In this document: piece after piece, positions 36,530 through 46,316 of the stretch | How the letters are laid out: each line of letters begins with the position of its first letter | How positions within the stretch are numbered: position 1 is the stretch's first letter | Assembly: GCF_900187025.1 (NCBI RefSeq) | Contig: NZ_LT906478.1 | Location: 2,278,001-2,342,000, forward strand | From: Listeria ivanovii subsp. ivanovii | Lineage (GTDB): Bacteria; Bacillota; Bacilli; Lactobacillales; Listeriaceae | Reading direction: 5' to 3' | Length of the DNA stretch: 64,000 bases | The notes under the pieces: model-generated | The model's database searches: none | Told to the model about the DNA's origin: nothing | Seen by the model: only the letters and a program-made list of their open reading frames with translations | Translations under genes and position numbers: made by a program

Positions 36530-39130
36530 TTACTCATTCACTTTAAAAGTAAATTCCTTCTCGGAAAGATCTATTTCTACAGATGAATGCGGGAGAACAT
36601 TTCCAGAAACAATTTCTCTAGCAAGTGGTGTTTCCACGTGACGTACGATATAACGTTTCAACGGTCTAGCACCATAGACTGGATCATATGCTTCCTCGGC
36701 AATAAACGCTTTTGCCGCTTCCGAAATACTTATACTAATTTCTTGGTCTGCTAAACGAATTTGAAGTTCTTCCACTAGTTTTTCTACAATACCTTTAATA
36801 TCAGCAAGTGTCAGTGGTTTAAACAAAATAATATCATCGACACGATTTAAAAATTCTGGCTTAAATTCACTTTGTAAAATTTGCATCACATCTTCTTCTA
36901 ACTCTGGAGAAATTTCGCCATCTTCCGTTCTTTCTAGCAATAAGTTAGAACCAATATTGGATGTCATAATAATAACCGTATTTTTAAAATCAATTAAACG
37001 TCCTTGCGAATCTGTAATCCGACCATCATCTAATACTTGAAGTAAAATATTGAAAACATCTGGGTGTGCTTTTTCAATTTCATCTAAGAGTACAATCGAA
37101 TATGGGCTGCGTCTTACTGCTTCTGTTAATTGGCCGCCTTCCTCGTAGCCAATATAGCCAGGAGGTGCTCCGACAAGTCTAGATACAGAATGTTTCTCCA
37201 TGTATTCAGACATATCAATTCGAATCATATGATCTTCTGAATCAAACATATTAAAAGCTAGTGCTTTAGCAAGTTCTGTTTTCCCTACCCCAGTTGGTCC
37301 TAAGAAAATAAAGGAGCCAATTGGACGTTTCGGGTCTTTTATTCCAGCACGTGCACGTAGAACTGCATCGCTAACAAGTCTCACTGCATCATCTTGGCCA
37401 ATCACTTTTTGGTGAAGGACATCTGCAAGTTTTAGTAGTTTTTCTCGTTCTCCTTCTACTAGCTTGGTTACAGGAATTCCAGTCCAGCGACCGACAATTT
37501 CAGCAATTTCATTTTCGGTTACTTCTTCTTGTAAAATTCGGTCCTCTTGCGCTGTTTTTTCTCGATTTTCTGCTTCCAGTGCTAACAGCTCTTTTTCTAC
37601 TGCTGGAATTTTTCCATGGCGTAATTCAGCGGCTTTAGTTAAATCGTAGTTATTTTCCGCCTCTTCCAATTCATGACGCAAATGATCAATTTGCTCGCGA
37701 ACTTCACGAATTTTACTGATTTCGCCTTTTTCCGCTTCCCATTTTGATTTCATTTTGTTGGCTTCTTCTTTATAATCAGCTAGTTCCCGTTGCAAGATTT
37801 CTAGACGTCGCTCACTTGCTGGGTCTTTTTCTTCTTTTAGAGCGGCTTCCTCGATTTCTAGTTGCATTACCTTTCTTGTTACTTCATCCAGCTCACTCGG
37901 CATCGAGTCAATTTCGACACGAATAGTTGCGCATGCTTCGTCTACTAAATCGATTGCTTTATCTGGTAAAAAACGATCCGCGATATAACGATTAGATAAA
38001 CTTGCTGCTGCCACTAAAGCATTGTCATGGATATTAACCCCATGATGAATTTCAAAGCGTTCTTTCAACCCGCGCAAAATAGAAACAGTATCTTCTACGG
38101 TTGGTTCTGGAACAAGCACTTTCTGGAAACGTCTTTCTAGTGCGGCATCTTTTTCAATGTACTCGCGGTATTCATCTAAAGTTGTTGCTCCGATACAATG
38201 GAGTTCACCTCTTGCTAACATTGGTTTCAACATGTTTCCAGCGTCCATTGCGCCATCTGTTTTCCCAGCACCTACAATCGTATGAATTTCATCGATGAAT
38301 AATAAAATTTGCCCATCACTTTGTTTCACTTCTTGTAAGACCGCTTTTAAACGTTCTTCAAATTCGCCGCGGTATTTAGCTCCAGCAATAAGCGAACCGA
38401 TATCAAGCGAAATAATCGTTTTATCTTTAAGTCCTTCTGGTACATCTTTTCTAACAATTCGTTGGGCTAATCCCTCAACAATTGCGGTTTTACCAACACC
38501 GGGTTCCCCAATGAGCACGGGATTATTTTTTGTTTTTCGAGATAAAATTCGAATGACGTTGCGAATTTCTGTGTCACGACCAATAACAGGATCAAGCTTT
38601 CCACTTCGAACTTCTGCTACTAAATCACGACCATATTTGAGTAAAGCTTCATAGTTTTCTTCTGCATTTTGAGAAGTCACTTTTTTCCCTCCTCTAATTT
38701 GTAAAATTGCTTCTTTTATTTGTTTTTTTGCTTTATTTTGTTTTTTTAGTTCTATTGTAATTGGATTTGTTTTTTGATCCATCACTGCTAAAATAAGATG
38801 TTCCGTTGATACAAAATCATCTTCTAGTTGTTTCTGCTCTTTTTCAGCATCTCGCATCAATTGGAATAGTGACTGACTCATAGCTTGACCATAGTTCACA
38901 CCACTACCCGAAACAACCGGGATCTTTTTTAAGGCTGCTTCTACTGAATGGTGAAGCTCATCAATATTTACTTCTGCTACATCATACACCCGCTTCGTAA
39001 AGTCACTTTCTGTTAAAAGCACTTGGAAAATATGAGCTACATCAATTTCTTGGTTTTCTGATGCAATAGCTAAATTTTGTGCATCCGCAATGGTTTGCTG
39101 GACTTGTTGCGTAAATTTTTTTAAATCCAT
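36530..39130 (-). CDS. clpB: Disaggregase ClpB
   Basis: 866 residues. Clp N-domain (about 1-145), AAA1 with Walker [10 protein letters not shown] (about 205), a coiled-coil middle domain (about 410-520; [14 protein letters not shown] onward), and AAA2 with Walker [10 protein letters not shown] (about 605). The lack of an IGF/L loop for ClpP fits a protein disaggregase working with DnaK. A GGAGG site lies 9 bases upstream. A CtsR operator sits over the transcription start. Confidence 0.97.
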   Translation of the reverse strand: MDLKKFTQQVQQTIADAQNLAIASENQEIDVAHIFQVLLTESDFTKRVYDVAEVNIDELHHSVEAALKKIPVVSGSGVNYGQAMSQSLFQLMRDAEKEQKQLEDDFVSTEHLILAVMDQKTNPITIELKKQNKAKKQIKEAILQIRGGKKVTSQNAEENYEALLKYGRDLVAEVRSGKLDPVIGRDTEIRNVIRILSRKTKNNPVLIGEPGVGKTAIVEGLAQRIVRKDVPEGLKDKTIISLDIGSLIAGAKYRGEFEERLKAVLQEVKQSDGQILLFIDEIHTIVGAGKTDGAMDAGNMLKPMLARGELHCIGATTLDEYREYIEKDAALERRFQKVLVPEPTVEDTVSILRGLKERFEIHHGVNIHDNALVAAASLSNRYIADRFLPDKAIDLVDEACATIRVEIDSMPSELDEVTRKVMQLEIEEAALKEEKDPASERRLEILQRELADYKEEANKMKSKWEAEKGEISKIREVREQIDHLRHELEEAENNYDLTKAAELRHGKIPAVEKELLALEAENREKTAQEDRILQEEVTENEIAEIVGRWTGIPVTKLVEGEREKLLKLADVLHQKVIGQDDAVRLVSDAVLRARAGIKDPKRPIGSFIFLGPTGVGKTELAKALAFNMFDSEDHMIRIDMSEYMEKHSVSRLVGAPPGYIGYEEGGQLTEAVRRSPYSIVLLDEIEKAHPDVFNILLQVLDDGRITDSQGRLIDFKNTVIIMTSNIGSNLLLERTEDGEISPELEEDVMQILQSEFKPEFLNRVDDIILFKPLTLADIKGIVEKLVEELQIRLADQEISISISEAAKAFIAEEAYDPVYGARPLKRYIVRHVETPLAREIVSGNVLPHSSVEIDLSEKEFTFKVNE

Positions 39131-39157
39131 TAGTTTGTCCTCCTTATAAAAGATAAG

Positions 39158-39174
39158 TCTGACCTTTTTTGACC
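39158..39174 (-). promoter_or_regulatory. CtsR operator of clpB
   Basis: Minus strand GGTCAAA, 3 bases, GGTCAGA: the tandem heptad recognised by CtsR, the class III heat-shock repressor. One base differs from the perfect heptad. It lies just downstream of the clpB -10. Confidence 0.92.
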
Positions 39175-39182
39175 TTAAGCTT

Positions 39183-39211
39183 ATTATAGAATTTTAACTT
39201 CCTTTTGTCTA
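39183..39211 (-). promoter_or_regulatory. clpB promoter
   Basis: Minus strand TAGACA (39206-39211), 17-base spacer, TATAAT (39183-39188). Transcription would start at about 39176, on the CtsR site. Confidence 0.82.
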
Positions 39212-39234
39212 ACAAAAACCATTCTTTTATAGAA

Positions 39235-39268
39235 AAAGATCTCCCAATTTTTAGGCTGGCAGATCTTT
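39235..39268 (-). terminator. Terminator of BI-1-like gene
   Basis: AAAGATCT(G)CCA pairs with TGG(G)AGATCTTT; minus-strand T run follows. Confidence 0.8.
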
Positions 39269-39278
39269 CGTTTTCCGG

Positions 39279-39956
39279 TTAATCACGACCTGTAAAAAGG
39301 CGTAGTAAAAACGTGAATAAGTTAAGAAAATCGAGGTAAAGCGTTAGTGCAAGCATTGGTACATCATCTAGCTGAGTATCCCGCTTCATTATTTGGTTAA
39401 AATCATACAAAATATATAAAGAAAAAATTAATGTCCCAGCAGCTGAAATAATCGTTGAAAGCATTGATCCTATTGGTAAGAAGACACCTAAAAAGCTAAA
39501 TAATACTAAGATGATTAACGCGGCAAATAGTGCACTACTTAAAAAGGATAAATCTTTTTTGGTTTTGGCACCAATTAATGCAAGTGCAGTGAAAGTAACG
39601 GATGCTGTAACAAATGCCATCAGTACCGCAGCACCTTGTCCAGCGCCAAAATAATATGTCAAAGTGGGTCCGAGTGTTAAACCTGTGACAAAGGCAAAAG
39701 CTAGCAAAACTGGATAGCCAACCACTTTATTAATCGTTTTACTCCGACGTACGACAATAGCTGTTATTAAAAGAGCTATTTCTATTACAACGAGAGGTAA
39801 ATAAAGTTCTGGACTTAACTTGCTCCCAATTGCTGCACCAATCGATGCAAGTAATAGTGAGAATACAAACCAGTTGAGAATTTTTTGCATAATAATTTGT
39901 TTATTTGTTCTTTTATCTGTCTTTACGCGCTCGGATGTTTGACCTATTTCATTCAT
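39279..39956 (-). CDS. BI-1/YetJ-like membrane protein
   Basis: 225 residues with seven predicted helices from about residue 28 on and the closing YDFNQIMKRDTQLDDVPMLALTLYLDFLNLF region in which paired Asp residues are typical of the Bax-inhibitor-1 (UPF0005) family; Bacillus YetJ is a pH-gated calcium leak channel. The start MNEIGQ is chosen with AAAGGAG 8 bases upstream; a TTG and an ATG earlier overlap that site. Function in Listeria is unknown. Confidence 0.85.
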   Translation of the reverse strand: MNEIGQTSERVKTDKRTNKQIIMQKILNWFVFSLLLASIGAAIGSKLSPELYLPLVVIEIALLITAIVVRRSKTINKVVGYPVLLAFAFVTGLTLGPTLTYYFGAGQGAAVLMAFVTASVTFTALALIGAKTKKDLSFLSSALFAALIILVLFSFLGVFLPIGSMLSTIISAAGTLIFSLYILYDFNQIMKRDTQLDDVPMLALTLYLDFLNLFTFLLRLFTGRD

Positions 39957-40045
39957 GAACATTTCTCCTTTTTTCAATTAATCTATATCAAGTATAACAG
40001 ACAAATAATCCTTTTTATATCGGTCTTACGTTTGAAATTTTAAAA

Positions 40046-40070
40046 AAAGAAGCGCACAAGGCACTTCTTT
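40046..40070 (-). terminator. HAD gene terminator
   Basis: AAAGAAGTGC and GCGCTTCTTT (minus strand, one wobble) followed by TTTTT. Confidence 0.85.
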
Positions 40071-40848
40071 AAATTAAGTCAAATTCTTCTAGTCCGAGTT
40101 TAATTCCATCATTATTATTGTCTTTTGTAATAAAAGTTGCTCGTTCTTTTAATAATGGTACTGCATTTTCCATTGCTACAGAATAATTTACTGCTCCAAA
40201 CATTTCTAAATCATTCATTCCATCACCAAAAGCATAGGTTGGAACGTCTTGATATCCCATGACTTCAAGCAATTTTGCAATACCAACTGCTTTCGATCCA
40301 CCTTTTCGGAGTACATCATTGCTATATGGCGTATTGCGAACAAATTGTAATTCTTTAAAGCGTTCTGGAAAATACTCATCTCCAGACTCTAACAATAGAA
40401 GAGCCATATTGATTGTTTCTTCTTTATACATATTTTCTCGTATCATTGGCGCTGGCTCCCCAAGGAAATCATAATGCGCTTTGACTACTGGAGTAATAGC
40501 TGATGCGCCAATTCGTTTATCGTTATAATAACAAACTTCTACATTTTGCGATTTCGCCTCTTCTGTTAAACGTTCTAATAACGCTTCCTCTAACACATCT
40601 TCATAGACTTTTTCCCCTTCAAAAATAACCATTTGTCCGTTCATCATCACTGCTGATTCGATACCAGTAATCTCCATTTGACGACTTATTTCTGTCAGTG
40701 TTCGTCCAGTGGCAATAACAGGAACAATATTGTTTTCTCGCAATTTATCAAGCGCATGAAGCGAGCTATCCAGTACTTTTGATTCACTATTTAAAAGTGT
40801 TCCATCCATATCAAAAAAACAAATCCCACATGGTTTCAAATTATTCAT
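40069..40848 (-). CDS. Cof-type HAD phosphatase
   Basis: 259 residues. HAD motif I is FFDMDGTLLNSE (about 11-22), motif II ATGRTLTE, and motif III/IV FGDGMNDLEMFG near 210, with a C2B cap between. Cof-type enzymes hydrolyse sugar phosphates, FMN or pyridoxal phosphate; the substrate cannot be read from sequence. Its stop codon overlaps the terminator. It lies 54 bases from the GNAT gene upstream and may share its transcript. Confidence 0.9.
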   Translation of the reverse strand: MNNLKPCGICFFDMDGTLLNSESKVLDSSLHALDKLRENNIVPVIATGRTLTEISRQMEITGIESAVMMNGQMVIFEGEKVYEDVLEEALLERLTEEAKSQNVEVCYYNDKRIGASAITPVVKAHYDFLGEPAPMIRENMYKEETINMALLLLESGDEYFPERFKELQFVRNTPYSNDVLRKGGSKAVGIAKLLEVMGYQDVPTYAFGDGMNDLEMFGAVNYSVAMENAVPLLKERATFITKDNNNDGIKLGLEEFDLI

Positions 40849-40902
40849 CCTCTACTAACATAATATACCCATCTTACCAATGTTACGCATAGAAAGTAAA
40901 GG

Positions 40903-41688
40903 CTATTTGTACATGACAAAGTCACCAGTATGTTCAAAACCAAGACGATGATAGATTTCACCCGCTACTGGATTATCATAAAATAAACAAGGTTTCTTTC
41001 CTTCTGCGAGAACATCACAACATAATTTTTTTAGAAGCGTACTTGCAAAACCATTTTGTCTGTGACCCGTGCTAGTTGCAACACCTGTAATCATTGCAGA
41101 AAAAGAATTTTCCGCAGAGGTTTCTGCCACAGCGACAATTTCTTGATTTTGTTCAATATAATAAATCCGTTTTACACCTTGTTCAATTTGACGGATAATA
41201 AGTTCTTCATTTTCTTCTCGATTACCGAATTCATCAATATTTTTCCGCATTTCTATAATAGCCGCAACATCTTCTGCGACAGCGGTTCGCACAATAACAT
41301 CTTGGTTAACAGAAATACGATTAACATGCTCACATTCACAAAAATAAGTATCTTGTCTTTTCTTGACAATTTCTGGTAAAAAAGGTTCTAGCTCTTGTGT
41401 GACACGTGAAATACCACTGATTTCGTATTTTTTATCATTGGCAATAATTTCTGAAAAAGCTTTTGCATCAAAACTAGCATCTTTTGAATAAGGTAAGTAA
41501 AATTTATCGAATCTAAGTAACACTGCATGTAATTCACCAGTTGCATCAAATTCACCCCAAAGATCTTGAACATCACTATCATAACCAAAGTTTTCAATAT
41601 CCCCAATAATAAACAAATTAAGGGTTGCTTCTGATTTCAAAAGTGCCATTACTTTTTCATTATCCGATACTGTCAGTTTTCTAATCAT
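40903..41688 (-). CDS. GNAT-family acetyltransferase
   Basis: 261 residues. The C-terminal half (about 130-261) holds a GNAT fold with acetyl-CoA motif ATSTGHRQNGFASTLLKKLC and the final YHRLGFEHTGDFVMY strand. The N-terminal half (NLFIIGDIENFGY) resembles the non-catalytic domain of FR47/DUF4081-type double GNAT proteins. Substrate unknown. Confidence 0.85.
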   Translation of the reverse strand: MIRKLTVSDNEKVMALLKSEATLNLFIIGDIENFGYDSDVQDLWGEFDATGELHAVLLRFDKFYLPYSKDASFDAKAFSEIIANDKKYEISGISRVTQELEPFLPEIVKKRQDTYFCECEHVNRISVNQDVIVRTAVAEDVAAIIEMRKNIDEFGNREENEELIIRQIEQGVKRIYYIEQNQEIVAVAETSAENSFSAMITGVATSTGHRQNGFASTLLKKLCCDVLAEGKKPCLFYDNPVAGEIYHRLGFEHTGDFVMYK

Positions 41689-41777
41689 GTGTCACACTCC
41701 TATTTTGAAAATTGTCTTCATTTTACGTGAGTTAGTTAGGTTCGTCAAGCCCTAAACTTCCGCATCTTGCTGCATAT

Positions 41778-41810
41778 AAAAAAGTTTGGGAACAAGTCCC
41801 AAACTTTTTT
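41778..41810. terminator. Bidirectional terminator overlapping a stop codon
   Basis: Arms 41778-41791 and 41797-41810 are perfectly complementary. The 3' arm includes two bases of the stop codon of the gene ending at 41809. Confidence 0.9.
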
Positions 41811-42153
41811 ATGATTCGTAATGAATTTCGCCAATTTTCAACATCAGACTAATTGCATTAAATTTTTCATCTCCAAGATGCATTTTATTTGTGTCTTGAA
41901 AAGTAATCGGTGCAGTCGTGATAGCTTCTTTGGGTTGCTCAAAAAAGTTTTCCTCTAATGCTAAACTTTCTGTAATTTGCATTATGTATTTTTGAAATTT
42001 ACTTTCATTTCTCATTTTTCCAATCATCAACGCTTTTAACGTATTCTGGGAGATTCCAACCGCAAGTGCAAATGTTCTATTGGTATATCCGTTTATTTTC
42101 ATATAAAGTGACAAATTAGTGGCAATTCTTTGTTTTTCTGCCTTGTTTTTCAT
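41809..42153 (-). CDS. Small XRE-like helix-turn-helix protein
   Basis: 114 residues. The N-terminal helix-turn-helix is NLSLYMKINGYTNRTFALAVGISQNTLKALMIGK in overview (about 13-46), the arrangement of Cro/XRE regulators, followed by an unassigned tail. AGGAGG lies about 7 bases upstream of the ATG. It is alone between hemH and the GNAT gene. No target is evident; it could also be a degenerate phage-type repressor. Confidence 0.65.
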   Translation of the reverse strand: MKNKAEKQRIATNLSLYMKINGYTNRTFALAVGISQNTLKALMIGKMRNESKFQKYIMQITESLALEENFFEQPKEAITTAPITFQDTNKMHLGDEKFNAISLMLKIGEIHYES

Positions 42154-42308
42154 CTAGGTTAACCTCCTAACCTTCTATAAATATCATTATGCCCGTAAAA
42201 GATGAGAAACAGATTAAAACTTCATAGTATTTGGGTAATAAAATTGAAAGCGTTTTCTTTTATTGCGTAAAAAATACCGAAATAGTATCTATTCCGGCAA
42301 TTATCTTC

Positions 42309-43238
42309 TTAATTTGTGTATTTATTCCAAACAACTGTCCTTAAAACTTCCAAAAATTCCGGATCCGCATTTGGCATTGGTGGGCGATGATAGGTGGCTC
42401 CAATTTCGTCTGTTACCACTTTACATTCATAATCATTATCATAAAGCACTTCTAAATGTTCCGCGACAAAACCAACTGGTGTATAGATAAAGTGTTTATA
42501 TTTTTCTTTCCCATAAAGCTCTCTTGTTAAGTCCTGTACATCCGGTCCAAGCCAAGGTTCACCTGTTTTCCCTTCGCTTTGCCACCCTAATGCGTAATGA
42601 GGTACAGCGACTTTTTCAAAAATTAAATCGGCTGTTTCTTGTAGTTGATCTGGGTATGGATCTTGATGCTGTTTAATTTTTTCGGGTAAGCTATGAGCGG
42701 ACACAATTAAAATAGTATCGATTAATTCACTCGCAGGAATTTGTTGAGCAGTTTCATTAATTCTATCTGCCCACATTTGGATGAATTTCGGTTCTTGATA
42801 CCAATCATTAATTGATTTGATTTCCATTCCACCTAGTTTACTTGCGGCATCTTTTGCTCGTTTGTTGTATGCTTCTACACTAAAGCTAGAATAATGTGGC
42901 GCTAGAACGATGGAGATTACTTCTTCTATTCCATCTTGGTGCATCGCTTCTACTGCATCTTCTATAAATGGTTCAATATGTTTCAGACCAATGTAGGCTT
43001 TAAATTCCACTTCTGATTGTGCGTCATTTAGTGCTTTTTCTAATCCGTAGCTTTGTGCTTCTGTAATTTTTGCGAGTGGGGATAGTCCACCAATTGCATG
43101 GTACCTCCCGCGTAAATCAGCAATCATTTCTTCGCTTGGTTTATGGCCATGACGGATATCCGTATAATAACGTTCAATGTCTTCATCTTTGTATGGTGTC
43201 CCGTATGCCATAACAAGTAAACCAACTTTTTTAGTCAT
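42309..43238 (-). CDS. hemH: Ferrochelatase (coproporphyrin type)
   Basis: 309 residues. Catalytic His in [13 protein letters not shown] (about 182) and Glu in [12 protein letters not shown] with [14 protein letters not shown] near the end. In Firmicutes this enzyme inserts iron into coproporphyrin III ahead of HemQ, so CpfC is the more exact name. It follows hemE by 6 bases. The hemY gene that completes hemEHY in Bacillus is not here. Confidence 0.95.
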   Translation of the reverse strand: MTKKVGLLVMAYGTPYKDEDIERYYTDIRHGHKPSEEMIADLRGRYHAIGGLSPLAKITEAQSYGLEKALNDAQSEVEFKAYIGLKHIEPFIEDAVEAMHQDGIEEVISIVLAPHYSSFSVEAYNKRAKDAASKLGGMEIKSINDWYQEPKFIQMWADRINETAQQIPASELIDTILIVSAHSLPEKIKQHQDPYPDQLQETADLIFEKVAVPHYALGWQSEGKTGEPWLGPDVQDLTRELYGKEKYKHFIYTPVGFVAEHLEVLYDNDYECKVVTDEIGATYHRPPMPNADPEFLEVLRTVVWNKYTN

Positions 43239-43244
43239 TTCTCA

Positions 43245-44297
43245 TCATCCTTTGTTTAATAATACTTCGCTTCTCTCATGGATGTAGGTTGTTAATTTTT
43301 TCAGCATTTCTGGTGACACCTCAGGAAAAACCCCATGTCCTAAATTGAAAATATATCCTGGTTTTAAGACCCCTTCTTGTAAAATTCGCTCGGTTTCTTC
43401 TATGCACTTTTCTGGCGCAAGAAGAGTGGACGGATCTAGATTCCCCTGGATAGCTTTGCTTGGTACTTTTTTTCTCGCATCAGTAAGCGTTTCGCGCCAG
43501 TCAACTCCAACCACATCGAGTGGCATATTTTCCCATTCCGTTAGAAGATGACTTGCACCAACTGCTTGCATAATAATTGGTGTTGTAGGATGAACAGCTT
43601 TAATTTCCACAATTATTTTTTCGATAGTTGGTCGGATATAGGTTACGTAATCTGCGCGGCTAAGTGCTCCCACCCAAGAATCGAATAATTGAACAGCGGA
43701 GGCTCCTGCATTAATTTGCGCAATTAAATAATCTGCTGTCATTCGTCCAAGCTTTCCCATTAACACCTTCCAAACTTCGGGCTCCTGGTACATAAAGCTT
43801 TTCGTTTGATGATAGTTTTTCGAAGGACCTCCTTCAATCATATAACTTGCTAAAGTGAACGGGGCTCCCGCAAAGCCAATTAAAGGTACTTCTAACATGT
43901 CATCCGCGAGTAATTTAATTGTATCAAGCACATAAGGGACTTCTATTTCAGGTTTAAAAATAGTAAGTCGCTCCACATCTTGGTAAGTTTTAATTGGGTT
44001 ATGTATGACTGGACCTATACCAGATTTAATTTCGACATCGACTCCCATTCCCGGAAGTGGCGTCATGATATCTTTATACAAGATTGCTGCATCTACACCG
44101 TACTGTTCTACTGGTAATTTTGTTATATAAGCACATAATTCAGGCTGATGCGTAATTTCAAATAAAGAGTATTTTTCTTTTAATTTACGATATTCAGGTT
44201 GTGATCTGCCCGCCTGTCTCATGTACCAAACCGGAATTCGGTTCACATTCTCTTTTCGAGCTGCTTTTAAAAATAAGTCGTTTGTTATTTTTGTCAT
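43245..44297 (-). CDS. hemE: Uroporphyrinogen decarboxylase
   Basis: 350 residues, converts uroporphyrinogen III to coproporphyrinogen III. Signature motifs are [14 protein letters not shown] near 25-38 and [16 protein letters not shown] near 140, with [13 protein letters not shown] near the end. ATG at 44297 is used rather than the preceding TTG; the ribosome site is weak (GGGAAG). It is the first gene of hemEH. Confidence 0.95.
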   Translation of the reverse strand: MTKITNDLFLKAARKENVNRIPVWYMRQAGRSQPEYRKLKEKYSLFEITHQPELCAYITKLPVEQYGVDAAILYKDIMTPLPGMGVDVEIKSGIGPVIHNPIKTYQDVERLTIFKPEIEVPYVLDTIKLLADDMLEVPLIGFAGAPFTLASYMIEGGPSKNYHQTKSFMYQEPEVWKVLMGKLGRMTADYLIAQINAGASAVQLFDSWVGALSRADYVTYIRPTIEKIIVEIKAVHPTTPIIMQAVGASHLLTEWENMPLDVVGVDWRETLTDARKKVPSKAIQGNLDPSTLLAPEKCIEETERILQEGVLKPGYIFNLGHGVFPEVSPEMLKKLTTYIHERSEVLLNKG

Positions 44298-44415
44298 CAA
44301 GTCGCTTCCCTTCTTTGTTCATTTACACACAATAGGTAACAGAACAAGAAATAACTTCTCCAGATAAAAGGATACTAGAAATCTTGTATAAAACCAAACA
44401 AATTGCCTATTTTCT

Positions 44416-44441
44416 GTTTCAATTATCAAAAACGTGGAAAA
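44416..44441 (+). promoter_or_regulatory. Possible sigma-B promoter of heme monooxygenase
   Basis: GTTTCA (44416-44421), 14 bases, GGAAAA (44436-44441). The -35 fits sigma-B well; the -10 departs from GGGWAT at two positions, so this is tentative. Confidence 0.4.
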
Positions 44442-44493
44442 TTAAGGTGTAATCATTTATCGTATTCGATTAAAATGGAAAGAAGGACTTACT

Positions 44494-44997
44494 ATGAAAA
44501 AAATATTTATTACAACTGGTACCGAGCACTACCTTCGCCAATTAATGGCTAATTACACTGGCGAAAATGTAACACTACTCCAAAATTTCTCTCAATCACT
44601 TTTATATCAAGAGTCTTCTGGTGAGAAACTTTTTCAAGAAGGCGCAGAATATCGGGTACTTCAAAGCAGTGGATCTTTAAAAGGCTTTGGAATCGTTGTT
44701 TTTGAATACATCCAACTTCGCGATGAAGAAATCCCTATCTTCTTACAAATGTATCAACGCGCGAGTCTTCATTTTGCAGAAACTCCTGGACTACAAAGTA
44801 CAAAGCTTACAAAATCTATTAGTGCAAATAAATTTTTAATAATCTCTTTTTGGGATTCGGAAGTTTTCTTTCATGATTGGAAGAAAACACCATTACACAA
44901 AGAAATTATGAATATCATGAAGAAAAACAATACCCAAGTTGGATTTTCGCATGAAGATATTTATCATTATCCTGAATTTTCCCATGATGCAAAATAG
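44494..44997 (+). CDS. IsdG-like heme-degrading monooxygenase
   Basis: 167 residues (lmo2213-like). The C-terminal half (about 68-160) is an antibiotic-biosynthesis-monooxygenase ferredoxin-like domain: FLISFWDSEVFFHDWKKT with Trp and nearby residues, and FQIFLQMYQRASLHF-type helix, as in HmoB/IsdG relatives; an unusual N-terminal extension of about 65 residues precedes it, as in Bacillus HmoB. A Listeria homologue has been reported to degrade heme. It is divergent from hemE, linking heme breakdown to synthesis. Iron release to the cytoplasm is the inferred role. Confidence 0.85.
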   Translation: MKKIFITTGTEHYLRQLMANYTGENVTLLQNFSQSLLYQESSGEKLFQEGAEYRVLQSSGSLKGFGIVVFEYIQLRDEEIPIFLQMYQRASLHFAETPGLQSTKLTKSISANKFLIISFWDSEVFFHDWKKTPLHKEIMNIMKKNNTQVGFSHEDIYHYPEFSHDAK

Positions 44998-44998
44998 G

Positions 44999-45092
44999 AA
45001 AAAGCGATTTGGACTTGAACCGACCTCCAAAAGTTAGATTTTTGGTCTAACTTTTTGGGATCACTACAACTTTCTCATCCAAATCGCTTTTT
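44999..45092. terminator. Bidirectional terminator with nested hairpin
   Basis: Outer arms 44999-45013 and 45078-45092 are perfectly complementary, with A and T tracts. Inside lies a second hairpin (45027-45058). The 64-base insert is unusually long for a terminator loop. Confidence 0.8.
45027..45058. repeat. Nested hairpin resembling IS3-family ends
   Basis: CCAAAAGTTAGA pairs with TCTAACTTTTTGG (one extra T). The arms resemble the terminal CCCCAAAAAGTTAGAC of IS150-type IS3 elements as I remember them. There is no transposase nearby, so this could be a fused-end scar or a MITE-like hairpin. Confidence 0.4.
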
Positions 45093-46316
45093 TTATTCGT
45101 ACATTTTTCGCATTCGAACTGGAGCGTAAACAAAGGTAAAGATAACCACAAATACTAAATTTATTCCTAAAATAATCATCCCGTTAATCGTTCCATTTTG
45201 TGCAATCCCGATAATACTAAATAATAACGCCTGAGCAAGTAGTAAAATTCGTAAAAAGTGAATAAAACTACGGTGACGATACCGGTCATCAATTGGGTAA
45301 AGTCGAAGCATAATTTGCGAATCATAATGTTTTAGCATTGGGATAAATTGGAAACCAGTTAAATAGAGAAATAGTAAAGAAAAAACAATATTTAAGTAAA
45401 AACCTTGCACAAATACAAGTAGAATCACTGCGATAACGGTTAGTCTAACATATAAACCACTATATTCATTTGTCCTTACAAAAGTCCGACTAAATAAATA
45501 CGCAAACGTTTTTCTTTTTGCATAAGGAATTGGTTGGTAAAGGAAGTCTAAATAACTTCGTCTGCGTACAGTCCCTCGTAAATGGGGAACATCGGTAAAA
45601 AGATTCACTAAACGGTAAAAGCGATTCATCCTAGCTTCTTCTTTATCTACTAAGTATTCCCATCTAAGCGTAACTTTTGCAACTTTCTTCGTCATCCAGT
45701 AATAACTAGCAAGTAGCACAATAATAGTTACCGGGATAGAAATGTATAGTGCGGCAATCAAAGAAATATAAATTAAAATAGCATTTAATATAACCCGAAC
45801 GAACATCCAAGTCGTATCAGCATCTTCGAGTTTCATGCTTTCCCACCCAAAGTAAATGTTCCAAGCTTTTAGCAAAGCAAGTACAATAAACAATGTAAAA
45901 AAGCGGCTATAAGGCATACCGGTTACTTCAACATACATCGGCATACAAACTCCTAGAACAATCACAAAAACATAAAGTTGCATAAAGAAACTGGCTATTT
46001 TTGCTTGGGAGAAATAGCTATCCATCGCTTTTTCTTGCACGATTAAATAAACAATATCTGGCTTTTGGAGAAGCGTGGCTACTGGGCTTATCGCAATCGA
46101 AGCTGTAAGTAGAATAACCATTAGTGGAATAACTGGAAAAGTTGGCTCTAGCGTTTTAACCCAACCAGCATAATAGAAAATACCAGCTCCAAGTCCAATC
46201 ACCAGCACGAAAAGCAAATGATCATTAAACATATAACGAAGATAGCGCATTACTTCTGTTGTGTAAGCACTAAATCGTTCCTTCCAAAGCGCTTTGCTGT
46301 CAAATATCATCTTCAT
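45093..46316 (-). CDS. ecsB: ABC transporter membrane protein EcsB
   Basis: 407 residues with about eight to ten hydrophobic helices in the EcsB arrangement: N-terminal cytoplasmic KALWKERFSAYTTEVMRYL, paired helices, a large basic loop near 210-270 and further helices to the C-terminus. Ecs affects intramembrane protease RasP activity, secretion and competence in Bacillus. It overlaps ecsA by 17 bases. Confidence 0.93.
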   Translation of the reverse strand: MKMIFDSKALWKERFSAYTTEVMRYLRYMFNDHLLFVLVIGLGAGIFYYAGWVKTLEPTFPVIPLMVILLTASIAISPVATLLQKPDIVYLIVQEKAMDSYFSQAKIASFFMQLYVFVIVLGVCMPMYVEVTGMPYSRFFTLFIVLALLKAWNIYFGWESMKLEDADTTWMFVRVILNAILIYISLIAALYISIPVTIIVLLASYYWMTKKVAKVTLRWEYLVDKEEARMNRFYRLVNLFTDVPHLRGTVRRRSYLDFLYQPIPYAKRKTFAYLFSRTFVRTNEYSGLYVRLTVIAVILLVFVQGFYLNIVFSLLFLYLTGFQFIPMLKHYDSQIMLRLYPIDDRYRHRSFIHFLRILLLAQALLFSIIGIAQNGTINGMIILGINLVFVVIFTFVYAPVRMRKMYE

